Below are positions 1 to 6,063 of a stretch of 6,939 nt of DNA, piece by piece. Source of the DNA: Gallionella sp. (GTDB lineage Bacteria > Pseudomonadota > Gammaproteobacteria > Burkholderiales > Gallionellaceae); the NCBI GenBank assembly GCA_004298605.1, contig SCPW01000395.1, positions 1 to 6,939 of the forward strand, written 5' to 3'. Within the stretch, counting starts at the first letter, position 1, and each line of letters starts with the position of its first letter. Position numbers and translations under genes: made by a program. The notes beneath the pieces are model-generated. The model was given only the letters and a program-made list of their open reading frames with translations. It was not told where the DNA came from and ran no database searches.

Positions 1-3
1 TAG

Positions 4-24
4 CCCTCCCCTTGAAAGGGAGGG
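4..24. repeat. Perfect 7-bp hairpin CCCTCCC/GGGAGGG
   Basis: CCCTCCC (4-10) and GGGAGGG (18-24) are perfect inverted repeats around a 7-nt loop, CTTGAAA. On the + strand the stem is followed by an A-rich stretch, not a T tract, and on the - strand no T run follows it, so it does not read as a standard intrinsic terminator in either direction. It could be a dispersed intergenic palindrome or part of the 3' end of a gene lying before the window. The structure is certain; its role is unknown. Confidence 0.5.
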
Positions 25-53
25 AACAAAACAAATGCAAACAAAATCGTGAC

Positions 54-70
54 GACCGTATCACACGGTC
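54..70. repeat. Perfect 6-bp hairpin GACCGT/ACGGTC
   Basis: GACCGT (54-59) and ACGGTC (65-70) pair perfectly around the 5-nt loop ATCAC. It lies between two other hairpins (4-24 and 85-103). It could be an operator for a dimeric regulator or an RNA stem. No T tract follows it. The function is unknown. Confidence 0.35.
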
Positions 71-84
71 AAACCTTACTTAGT

Positions 85-106
85 CCCCCGGCAAAACCGG
101 GGGTTT
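85..106 (+). terminator. GC-rich hairpin, possible terminator of an upstream transcript
   Basis: CCCCCGG (85-91) and CCGGGGG (97-103) form a 7-bp all-GC stem with the loop CAAAA, followed by a short TTT (104-106). The shape suits a rho-independent terminator for a + strand gene before the window, but the T tract is weak. Because it lies only 27 bp before the NUDIX start codon, it could instead sit in that gene's leader and act as an attenuator. On the - strand no T run follows the stem. Confidence 0.45.
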
Positions 107-130
107 ACCTCACTTAATTAAGGAGCGGCA

Positions 131-673
131 ATGAATTTGAAAGAAACCCGCCTGGATACGACCGTGATGTACGAAGGCAGCTTCATGCGGGTGCGCAAGG
201 ATAACGTGCTCCTGCCGGACGGCGCAGTGAGCAGCCGCGAATACATCACCCATCCCGGCGCGGTGGCGGTGCTGGCCATATTGGACAACGGCAATCTGGT
301 GATGGAACGGCAATTCCGCTATGCGCCGCAGCGCGAATTCATCGAGCTGCCCGCAGGGAAAATCGACCACGGCGAAGATACCCTGCTCACCGCGCAACGC
401 GAATTGCTGGAAGAAACCGGCTATGTGGCGAGCGAGTGGATCCACCTCACCACAGCATGGCCGTGCATCGGTTATGCCGATGAGCGCATGGAATATTTTC
501 TGGCGCGCGGCCTCGCCCACCAGGGGCGCAAGCTGGATGACGGCGAATTCCTGGAGGTGTTCGAGTTATCCCTACCCGAGGCGATCGAGTGGATACGCCT
601 GGGCAAGATCAACGAAAGCAAGACCATCGTCGGGCTGTTCTGGCTGGAGAAATACCTCAACGGCTGGCGCTGA
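131..673 (+). CDS. NUDIX hydrolase, probable ADP-ribose pyrophosphatase
   Basis: This 180-residue cytosolic protein probably hydrolyses ADP-ribose, or a related nucleoside diphosphate sugar, to AMP and a sugar phosphate. A complete Nudix box (GX5EX7REUXEEXGU) runs from G76 to Y98, with E82, R90-E91 and the metal-binding pair E94-E95. After the box comes the segment 'TTAWPCIGYADERMEYFLA'. Its proline (P111) followed by a G-[YF]-x-DE motif is typical of ADP-ribose pyrophosphatases, and E118 falls in the loop that often supplies catalytic carboxylates. The N-terminal half (about 1-60) resembles the beta-rich dimerisation region of the family, and the length is usual for it. The ATG at 131 is supported by AAGGAG at 120-125. 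The Nudix family and ADPRase subgroup are well supported, but substrate cannot be fixed from sequence, so no gene symbol is given. It ends 18 bp before the first NtrC-like site of amt and appears to be a separate transcription unit. Confidence 0.9.
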   Translation: MNLKETRLDTTVMYEGSFMRVRKDNVLLPDGAVSSREYITHPGAVAVLAILDNGNLVMERQFRYAPQREFIELPAGKIDHGEDTLLTAQRELLEETGYVASEWIHLTTAWPCIGYADERMEYFLARGLAHQGRKLDDGEFLEVFELSLPEAIEWIRLGKINESKTIVGLFWLEKYLNGWR

Positions 674-689
674 CAGTGGCGTGTCTTCG

Positions 690-706
690 CGCACCGCTCT
701 GGTGCG
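690..706 (+). promoter_or_regulatory. NtrC-like binding site 1 (upstream activator of amt)
   Basis: GCACC (691-695), N5, GGTGC (701-705) is a perfect dyad, extended by one more base pair (C690/G706). It matches the known NtrC (NR-I) operator pattern GCACY-N5-GGTGC. Its centre (698) lies about 140 bp upstream of the predicted sigma-54 start site near 838, a usual position for NtrC enhancer sites. That NtrC binds here is inferred. Confidence 0.75.
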
Positions 707-732
707 AAACAGTGGTGCGCCTTCAAAAAAAC

Positions 733-747
733 GCACCAATTCGGTTT
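733..747 (+). promoter_or_regulatory. NtrC-like binding site 2 (half-conserved)
   Basis: GCACC (733-737), N5, GGTTT (743-747) keeps one perfect NtrC half-site and 3 of 5 bases of the other, with the correct N5 spacing. Its centre is 42 bp from that of site 1, about four helical turns, so the two dimers would sit on the same face of the DNA. It lies near -98 relative to the predicted start. A further unpaired half-site, GGTGC, lies at 714-718 between the two. Confidence 0.6.
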
Positions 748-811
748 GCCCTGAACCGCCTTTGCCCGCAGATACATCACGTCTTGCTTAACTATCAGTG
801 AGTTGGGCAAG

Positions 812-828
812 TGGAACACATCTTGCAT
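812..828 (+). promoter_or_regulatory. Sigma-54 (RpoN) promoter of amt
   Basis: The sequence TGGAACA-N4-TTGCA matches the RpoN consensus TGGCACG-N4-TTGCW at 5 of 7 bases in the -24 box and at all bases of the -12 box. The invariant GG (813-814) and GC (825-826) are separated by exactly 10 bases. This predicts a start near G838 and a 42-nt leader before the amt ATG. With the two NtrC-like sites upstream, the layout resembles classical nitrogen-regulated promoters such as glnAp2. I see no convincing sigma-70 promoter in this interval. Confidence 0.82.
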
Positions 829-835
829 ACCTCAT

Positions 836-875
836 CCGGTTCGCACCAAATGAGCCCGATTCGCACCAAAGGAGA
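836..875 (+). repeat. 20-bp tandem duplication in the amt leader
   Basis: Positions 836-855 and 856-875 are head-to-tail copies that agree at 17 of 20 bases, both containing TTCGCACCAAA. The second copy ends in the real Shine-Dalgarno (AAAGGAGA); the first has AAATGAGC at the same place, a degenerate version. Each copy also holds a GCACC half-site (843-847 and 863-867) like those in the NtrC sites. The duplication spans the predicted start site and almost the whole leader. Confidence 0.7.
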
Positions 876-879
876 TAGC

Positions 880-2082
880 ATGGAAAATCTGAAAATCAAC
901 AACGACGTCTTATTCATTTTGCTCGGCGCGATTATGGTGCTGGCAATGCACGCGGGCTTTGCCTTTCTGGAACTGGGCACGGTGCGCAAAAAAAACCAGG
1001 TGAACGCGCTGGTCAAAATCCTGGCCGATTTTGCGGTTTCCACCCTGGCGTATTTTTTCATCGGTTACACCATCGCCTACGGGGCGAATTTTTTCACCGG
1101 CGCGGAACAGCTCGCGCAAAAGAGCGGCTACGATCTGGTGAAATTTTTCTTCCTGCTCACCTTTGCCGCCGCGATTCCGGCCATCGTTTCAGGCGGCATC
1201 GCCGAGCGCGCCCGCTTCAACCCGCAACTGGCCGCAACCTTCATGCTGGTCGGTTTCATCTATCCGTTTTTTGAAGGCATCGCGTGGAATCATCGTTTCG
1301 GTATCCAGGACTGGCTGAACGCGAGCTTCGGCGCGGAATTTCACGATTTCGCCGGCTCGGTGGTGGTGCATGCGGTAGGCGGCTGGATCGGACTGGCGGC
1401 AGTGCTGCTGCTCGGCGCTCGGCGCGGGCGCTACACCAAGGAAGGGCGCATCTCGGCACACCCGCCCTCAAGCATCCCGTTCCTCGCCCTGGGCGCGTGG
1501 ATTCTCACGGTGGGCTGGTTCGGTTTCAACGTCATGTCGGCACAGGAAATCGGCAAAATCAGCGGGCTGGTCGCGGTGAATTCCCTGATGGCGATGGTGG
1601 GCGGCACGCTCGCCGCATTGTGGGCGGGCAAAAACGACCCGGGATTTGTGCATAACGGCCCGCTGGCCGGCCTGGTGGCAATATGCGCCGGCTCCGACCT
1701 GATGCACCCGCTGGGGGCGTTGTTCGTCGGCGGCGTGGCGGGCGCGTTGTTCGTGGTGATGTTCACCTTCACGCAAAACCGCTGGAAGATCGACGACGTG
1801 CTCGGCGTGTGGCCGCTGCACGGCCTGTGCGGCGCATGGGGCGGAATCGCCGCCGGAATATTCGGCCTCAAGGCCTTCGGCGGCATGGGCGGCGTAAGCT
1901 TCATGGCGCAGTTGTGCGGCACCTTGCTCGGCGTGGTGATCGCCTTCGCGGGCGGCTATGCGGTGTACGGCGTACTGAAAAAACTGGTCGGCATCCGGCT
2001 GGATGCGGAAGAAGAATTCAACGGTGCGGATTTGAGCATCCACAAAATCACCGCCACGCCGGAACGCGAGTCGGGCTGGTAA
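880..2082 (+). CDS. amt: Ammonium channel/transporter, Amt family
   Basis: This inner-membrane protein of 400 residues with about 11 transmembrane segments conducts ammonium/ammonia, presumably as a trimer. Family landmarks are all present: 'AGFAFLELGTVRKKN' in TM1-2; the Phe gate in 'TFAAAIPAIVSGGIAERARF' (F95) and in 'GWFGFN' (F214/F216); W136 of the periplasmic recruitment site; D156 in 'DFAGSVVVH'; and the twin pore histidines H164 and H314 ('GVWPLHGLCGAWGG'). The cytoplasmic tail (about 369-400, with 'GIRLDAEEEFNGADLSIH') keeps the type that gates the channel and contacts PII proteins. The start is ATG 880, preceded by AAAGGAG at 868-874. An in-frame GTG at 811 lies inside the sigma-54 promoter and would add 23 unrelated residues. 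There is no cleavable signal peptide, unlike E. coli AmtB. No glnK is adjacent. Regulation is probably NtrC/RpoN, induced by nitrogen limitation. Confidence 0.95.
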   Translation: MENLKINNDVLFILLGAIMVLAMHAGFAFLELGTVRKKNQVNALVKILADFAVSTLAYFFIGYTIAYGANFFTGAEQLAQKSGYDLVKFFFLLTFAAAIPAIVSGGIAERARFNPQLAATFMLVGFIYPFFEGIAWNHRFGIQDWLNASFGAEFHDFAGSVVVHAVGGWIGLAAVLLLGARRGRYTKEGRISAHPPSSIPFLALGAWILTVGWFGFNVMSAQEIGKISGLVAVNSLMAMVGGTLAALWAGKNDPGFVHNGPLAGLVAICAGSDLMHPLGALFVGGVAGALFVVMFTFTQNRWKIDDVLGVWPLHGLCGAWGGIAAGIFGLKAFGGMGGVSFMAQLCGTLLGVVIAFAGGYAVYGVLKKLVGIRLDAEEEFNGADLSIHKITATPERESGW

Positions 2083-2196
2083 CTCCATTTCTCCAGCCGA
2101 TAGTGAAATATTGCAGGGGCATAATTTATTTTTCCAATGCCGGAGATGCGTGTCGGGAGGGCGAACTTCTTTGCGGTTTACCCCTCCAACCGTGCG

Positions 2197-2227
2197 CTTG
2201 AAAAAGTGGGGATATGCCCCATATAAC
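2197..2227 (+). promoter_or_regulatory. Sigma-32 heat-shock promoter of htpX, with overlapping sigma-70-like elements
   Basis: CTTGAAA (2197-2203), a 13-nt spacer and CCCCATAT (2217-2224) match the RpoH consensus CTTGAAA-N12-14-CCCCATNT without mismatch. The start is expected near 2230, giving a leader of about 60 nt. Shifted by one base, TTGAAA (2198-2203), 18 nt, TATAAC (2222-2227) is also a good sigma-70 promoter (5/6 in each box), so basal and heat-induced transcription could share this site. A perfect dyad, TGGGG-ATATG-CCCCA (2207-2221), spans the sigma-32 -10 box. The rest of 2083-2289 shows only weak stems (for example 2118-2122 with 2137-2141) and no clear terminator for amt. Confidence 0.87.
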
Positions 2228-2289
2228 AAGCAGAGTAGCGGGTGGTGTTAAACTGCGCGCCGTAATTTCTGGATGATGGAGACAAACGC

Positions 2290-3165
2290 ATGAAACGAAT
2301 TTTCCTGTTTATTTTGACCAACCTTGCGGTGGTGTTCGTAATCAACATCACACTGCGGCTGCTCGGCGTGGACCGCTGGCTGAACGAAACCGGCGGCATC
2401 AACTTTGGCGCACTGCTGGTGATGTCTGCCGTGATCGGTTTTGCCGGTTCGCTGGTTTCGCTGGCCATCTCCAAATGGTCGGCCAAACGCATGGTTGGCG
2501 CACAGGTCATCGAAAACCCGATTGATCCGACCGAACGCTGGCTGGTGGAAACCGTGCGCAGGCAGGCGCAAGCGGCGGGCATCGGCATGCCGGAAGTGGC
2601 GGTCTATGACGCGCCTGACGTGAATGCCTTCGCCACCGGCTGGAACCGCAATGACGCGCTGGTGGCGGTGAGCACCGGCCTGTTGCACAGCATGACCCGC
2701 GATGAGGCCGAAGCCGTGCTGGCGCACGAAATCAGCCACGTCGCCAACGGCGACATGGTGACTCTGGCGCTGATCCAGGGCGTGGTGAACACCTTCGTGA
2801 TATTTTTCGCCAAACTGTTCGGCTACTTCGTGGATCGCGTGTTGCTCAAAAACGAGCGCGGCCCGGGCATGGGCGCGTTTGCGGCGGAAATCGTGGCGCA
2901 ACTGGTGCTGGGCGTGCTGGCCAGCGTCATCGTGATGTGGTTCTCGCGCCAGCGCGAATTCCGCGCCGATGCGGGCGGCGCGAACCTGGCGGGCCGCGAA
3001 AAAATGATCGCCGCGCTGCAACGCCTGAAAGTTAACCACGAACAGACTGCCTTGCCGGAAAAAATTGCCGCCTTCGGCATCTCCGGCGGCCATGGGTTCG
3101 CAAAATTGTTCATGACCCACCCGCCGCTGGATGAACGCATCGAAGTGCTGCGCTCCGGGCGTTAA
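2290..3165 (+). CDS. htpX: Heat-shock zinc metalloprotease HtpX (M48B)
   Basis: HtpX is an integral inner-membrane protease with a cytoplasmic active site that, with FtsH, degrades misfolded membrane proteins. The 291 residues are full length (E. coli 293). Two N-terminal membrane segments (about 4-25 and 38-60) precede the catalytic domain. The zinc motif HEISH gives H146, E147 (catalytic) and H150. The third ligand is E223 in '[13 protein letters not shown]'. Two further hydrophobic stretches (about 157-180 and 193-217) match the family, and the end '[16 protein letters not shown]' is its usual C-terminus. ATG 2290 has GGAGA at 2278-2282. Its own sigma-32 promoter lies 60-90 bp upstream, as expected for an RpoH-regulon member. 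It converges with clpB, and both genes end at the hairpin at 3184-3212. Confidence 0.96.
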   Translation: MKRIFLFILTNLAVVFVINITLRLLGVDRWLNETGGINFGALLVMSAVIGFAGSLVSLAISKWSAKRMVGAQVIENPIDPTERWLVETVRRQAQAAGIGMPEVAVYDAPDVNAFATGWNRNDALVAVSTGLLHSMTRDEAEAVLAHEISHVANGDMVTLALIQGVVNTFVIFFAKLFGYFVDRVLLKNERGPGMGAFAAEIVAQLVLGVLASVIVMWFSRQREFRADAGGANLAGREKMIAALQRLKVNHEQTALPEKIAAFGISGGHGFAKLFMTHPPLDERIEVLRSGR

Positions 3166-3183
3166 TCATCAAATGATGTGAAC

Positions 3184-3212
3184 AAAAAGGCCTGCTTCAT
3201 GCAGGCCTTTTT
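3184..3212. terminator. Bidirectional intrinsic terminator between htpX and clpB
   Basis: AAAAAGGCCTGC (3184-3195), loop TTCAT, and GCAGGCCTTTTT (3201-3212) form a perfect 12-bp stem whose outer five pairs give a T tract on both strands. It lies 19 bp after the htpX stop. On the opposite strand it lies about 160 bp after the clpB stop, so it can end both convergent transcripts. Confidence 0.9.
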
Positions 3213-3406
3213 ACAGGTGCTTGCCTGATCGCACGCAAAGGCCTCTCATGGCGATCTTTGCATACCGTGACGAATGCCTCGCAGCCCAGCATCTCGGCAA
3301 TGCGTTGCGCCTGCTCCGTGCCGTATTCTTGGATCAATTTACGGATGCGCTTGCTTATTTTGATGCCTGTTACCCTTTCTCGAACTTCATCACCCCGCCC
3401 TTGCAA
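3197..3406 (-). CDS. Doubtful small ORF or gene remnant downstream of clpB
   Basis: After the clpB stop, the -1-type frame stays open and encodes a protein-like stretch, '[19 protein letters not shown]' followed by '[20 protein letters not shown]'. It looks like an amphipathic helix pair and uses G/C-ending codons as the neighbours do. The best initiation codon is a TTG at 3406, inside the end of clpB, which gives 69 residues; the first in-frame ATG (3292) would leave only 31. I see no good ribosome binding site. The stop codon falls at the loop of the bidirectional terminator, so the last codons lie within the stem. I do not recognise the family. It may be a small gene coupled to clpB, the 3' remnant of a lost gene, or chance. 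Confidence 0.22.
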   Translation of the reverse strand: MQGRGDEVRERVTGIKISKRIRKLIQEYGTEQAQRIAEMLGCEAFVTVCKDRHERPLRAIRQAPVKRPA

Positions 3407-5955
3407 TCCACCTTGACCGTGTCTTTCGCGGCGAAGCGCCCTTCGAGAATCAGCTTGGCCAGCGGGTTTTCCAGTTGCGCCTGGATCGCGCGTTTCAGCG
3501 GCCTTGCGCCGTACACCGGGTCGAAACCGGCGGTGGCGATTTCCGACAAGGCGGCTTCGCTGACATCCAGCTTCATCTCCATCGCGGCGAGGCGTTTTTC
3601 CAGATACTGCAACTGGATGCGCGCGATGGATTTGATGTTCTTTTCGTCCAGCGCGTGGAACACCACCACCTCGTCGATGCGGTTGATGAACTCGGGGCGG
3701 AAATAGGTTTTTACCTCGCCCATCACCGCCAGCTTGATGACCTGGTAATCGTCGCCTGACATCTGCTGGATCATCTGGCTGCCGAGGTTGGAGGTCATCA
3801 CGATCACGGTATTCTTGAAGTCCACGGTGCGGCCTTGGCCGTCGGTCATGCGCCCATCGTCCAGCGCTTGCAGTAGCACGTTGAACACGTCCGGGTGCGC
3901 CTTTTCCACTTCGTCGAGCAGGATCACAGAATAGGGTTTGCGCCGCACCGCTTCGGTCAGGCCGCCGCCTTCTTCGTAGCCGACATAGCCGGGCGGTGCG
4001 CCGATCAGGCGCGCGACGGAATGTTTCTCCATGTATTCGCTCATGTCGATGCGGATCAAATGGTCTTCGGAATCGAACATGAAGCCGGCCAGCGCCTTGC
4101 ACAGTTCGGTCTTGCCCACGCCGGTCGGACCGAGGAACAGGAACGAACCATAGGGGCGGTTCGGGTCGGACAGCCCGGAGCGCGAGCGGCGGATCGCATC
4201 GGAAACCAGACGCACCGCCTCGTCCTGCCCGACCACGCGCTCGTGGATTTTCTCTTCCATATGCAGCAGCTTGTCGCGCTCGCCCTGCATCATTTTGGAT
4301 ACCGGAATACCGGTGGCACGGCTCACCACTTCGGCGATTTCTTCCGCGCCGACCTGGGTGCGCAGCAGTTTGTTTTTCTGCCCAGCGCCTTCAGCCTCGC
4401 GCTGCGCGGCTTCTTTCAATTTTGCTTCGAGTTGCGGCAGCTTGCCGTATTGCAGCTCGGCCACTTTTTCCAGCTTACCTTCGCGTTGCAGGCGCACGAT
4501 CTCGGCGCGCACCTGCTCCATTTCTTCCTTGAGATTCGCGGCACCCTGCGCCGCGCCCTTCTCCGCCTTCCAGATTTCTTCCAGATCGGCGTATTCGCGC
4601 TCCAATTTTTTGATCTCGTCTTCGATCAGCGCATGGCGTTTTTTGGAGGCTTCATCCTTTTCCTTCTTCACCGCTTCACGCTCGATCTTGAGTTGGATCA
4701 GGCGGCGATCCAGCTTGTCCATCACTTCGGGCTTGGAGTCGATCTCCATCTTGACGCGCGCGGCGGCCTCGTCGATCAGGTCGATGGCCTTGTCCGGCAG
4801 AAAGCGGTCGGTGATGTAGCGGTTGGACAACTCCGCCGCAGCGACGATGGCCGGGTCGGTGATGTCCACGCCGTGGTGCAGTTCGTAGCGTTCCTGCAAA
4901 CCGCGCAGGATCGCGATCGTGGATTCCACTGAAGGTTCATCCACCAGCACTTTCTGGAAGCGGCGTTCCAGCGCGGCGTCTTTTTCGATGTACTTGCGGT
5001 ATTCGTCCAGCGTAGTCGCACCGACGCAATGCAGTTCGCCGCGCGCCAGCGCGGGTTTGAGCATGTTGCCCGCGTCCATCGCGCCTTCCGCCTTGCCCGC
5101 GCCGACCATGGTGTGCAGCTCGTCGATGAACACGATGGTCTGGCCTTCATCCTGCGCCAGTTCCTTGAGCACATTCTTCAGGCGCTCCTCGAATTCGCCG
5201 CGATATTTCGCGCCGGCCAGCAACGCCGCCATGTCCAGCGACAGCACCTTTTTGTTCTTCAGCGTCTCGGGCACTTCGCCGTTGACGATGCGCTGCGCCA
5301 GGCCTTCGACAATCGCGGTCTTGCCCACGCCCGGCTCGCCGATCAGCACCGGATTGTTTTTGGTGCGGCGCTGCAACACCTGGATCGCGCGGCGGATCTC
5401 GTCGTCGCGCCCGATCACCGGATCGAGCTTGCCCTGGCGCGCGCGCTCGGTCAGATCCAGCGTGTATTTTTTCAGTGCTTCGCGCTGGCCTTCCGACTCG
5501 GCGCTACCGACCGTCTCGCCGCCGCGCACCGCATTGATCGCCTGCTCCAGCGGCGCGCGCGCCACGCCGTGCTGTTTGAGCAAGCGCCCGGTTTCACCCT
5601 TGTCTCCAGTCAGCGCCAGCAGAAACATCTCCGAAGCGATGAACTGGTCGCCGCGTTTTTGCGCTTCCTTGTCGGTGACGTTGAACAGGTTGGACAGATC
5701 GCGCCCCACCTGCACCTCGCCGCCGTGCCCTTCCACCTTGGGCAGACGTCCCACCGCATCGTGCAGGGCGGGTTTCAACCCGCCAACATTAGCGCCTGCT
5801 CGGGAAAGCAAGGAAGCCGCGCCGCTGTCGGCATCGTTGAGCAACGCCAGCAACAGGTGCTGCGGCTCGATGAACTGGTTGTCCGCGCCGACCGCCAAGC
5901 TCTGGGCATCGGCTAAAGCTTGCTGCAACTTGGTGGTGAACTTGTCAAAACGCAT
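3370..5955 (-). CDS. clpB: ATP-dependent disaggregase ClpB (Hsp104 family)
   Basis: ClpB is a hexameric AAA+ chaperone that, with DnaK/DnaJ/GrpE, extracts polypeptides from aggregates in the cytosol. The 861 residues are full length. Order: N-terminal Clp domain (about 1-145); NBD1 with Walker A 'GEPGVGKT' (206-213, K212), pore-loop Y251, Walker B ending in E279 and arginine fingers R331/R332; coiled-coil middle domain (about 405-530), which contacts DnaK; NBD2 with Walker A 'GPTGVGKT' (609-616, K615), pore-loop 'GYVGY' (Y657) and Walker B E682; small C-terminal domain. No ClpP-binding loop ([LIV]GF) is apparent, as expected for ClpB rather than ClpA. ATG 5955 has a near-perfect Shine-Dalgarno, AAAGGAGGT. 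Codon 149, the internal GTG start giving the short isoform in E. coli, is GTC here. A sigma-32 promoter lies directly upstream, and nadC is divergent. Confidence 0.98.
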   Translation of the reverse strand: MRFDKFTTKLQQALADAQSLAVGADNQFIEPQHLLLALLNDADSGAASLLSRAGANVGGLKPALHDAVGRLPKVEGHGGEVQVGRDLSNLFNVTDKEAQKRGDQFIASEMFLLALTGDKGETGRLLKQHGVARAPLEQAINAVRGGETVGSAESEGQREALKKYTLDLTERARQGKLDPVIGRDDEIRRAIQVLQRRTKNNPVLIGEPGVGKTAIVEGLAQRIVNGEVPETLKNKKVLSLDMAALLAGAKYRGEFEERLKNVLKELAQDEGQTIVFIDELHTMVGAGKAEGAMDAGNMLKPALARGELHCVGATTLDEYRKYIEKDAALERRFQKVLVDEPSVESTIAILRGLQERYELHHGVDITDPAIVAAAELSNRYITDRFLPDKAIDLIDEAAARVKMEIDSKPEVMDKLDRRLIQLKIEREAVKKEKDEASKKRHALIEDEIKKLEREYADLEEIWKAEKGAAQGAANLKEEMEQVRAEIVRLQREGKLEKVAELQYGKLPQLEAKLKEAAQREAEGAGQKNKLLRTQVGAEEIAEVVSRATGIPVSKMMQGERDKLLHMEEKIHERVVGQDEAVRLVSDAIRRSRSGLSDPNRPYGSFLFLGPTGVGKTELCKALAGFMFDSEDHLIRIDMSEYMEKHSVARLIGAPPGYVGYEEGGGLTEAVRRKPYSVILLDEVEKAHPDVFNVLLQALDDGRMTDGQGRTVDFKNTVIVMTSNLGSQMIQQMSGDDYQVIKLAVMGEVKTYFRPEFINRIDEVVVFHALDEKNIKSIARIQLQYLEKRLAAMEMKLDVSEAALSEIATAGFDPVYGARPLKRAIQAQLENPLAKLILEGRFAAKDTVKVDCKGGVMKFEKG

Positions 5956-5990
5956 GGTGACCTCCTTTGGGTAAATTCGAATGAGTAATA

Positions 5991-6017
5991 CATTGGGGAG
6001 ACTGTGAGAATTTCAAG
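5991..6017 (-). promoter_or_regulatory. Sigma-32 heat-shock promoter of clpB
   Basis: Read on the - strand, CTTGAAA (6017-6011), a 12-nt spacer and CCCCAATG (5998-5991) fit the RpoH consensus: a perfect -35 box and a -10 box with CCCCA intact and two later mismatches. The start is expected near 5985, leaving a leader of about 30 nt that includes the strong ribosome binding site at 5968-5961. The leader also contains the 8-bp palindrome ATTCGAAT (5975-5982), of unknown meaning. Confidence 0.82.
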
Positions 6018-6039
6018 CCGTGGCGTCTTCCCTTATACT
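6011..6039 (+). promoter_or_regulatory. Probable sigma-70 promoter of nadC
   Basis: TATACT (6034-6039) is a 5/6 match to the -10 consensus. The hexamer 17 nt upstream is TTTCAA (6011-6016), only 3/6 to the -35 consensus. A start near G6047 would leave a leader of about 17 nt containing AAGGAG (6051-6056). The -35 bases are the same ones, read on the other strand, that form the clpB sigma-32 -35 box. Confidence 0.5.
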
Positions 6040-6063
6040 GCAATCCGCTTAAGGAGAGTAGAC

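Noticed and set aside
11..17. CTTGAAA as a sigma-32 -35 box for the NUDIX gene
   Set aside because: No CCCCAT-like -10 element lies 12-15 nt downstream, and the bases form the loop of the 4-24 hairpin.
2118..2141. GGCAT/ATGCC stem as the amt terminator
   Set aside because: Five base pairs with a 14-nt loop and no following T tract are too weak; T-rich bases lie in the loop, not after the stem.
1468..2229. Long open frame on the - strand opposite amt (253 codons)
   Set aside because: It is antisense to a clear Amt gene and extends across the htpX promoter. The His/Arg/Ala-rich composition is typical of a GC-rich shadow frame and no domain is recognisable.
3407..4102. N-terminal part of a 301-codon - strand frame inside clpB
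   Set aside because: This part is an out-of-frame reading of clpB with Arg/Gly-rich noise. Only its tail after the clpB stop looks protein-like, and that is listed separately.
3895..5974. Several long + strand open frames opposite clpB (up to about 350 codons)
   Set aside because: They mirror the codon bias of clpB, are rich in Ser/Arg or Phe/His, lack ribosome binding sites and show no family motifs.
6004..6063. GTG 6004 as the nadC start
   Set aside because: It has no ribosome binding site and precedes the likely -10 box TATACT. ATG 6064 has AAGGAG at the right distance and gives the normal protein length.
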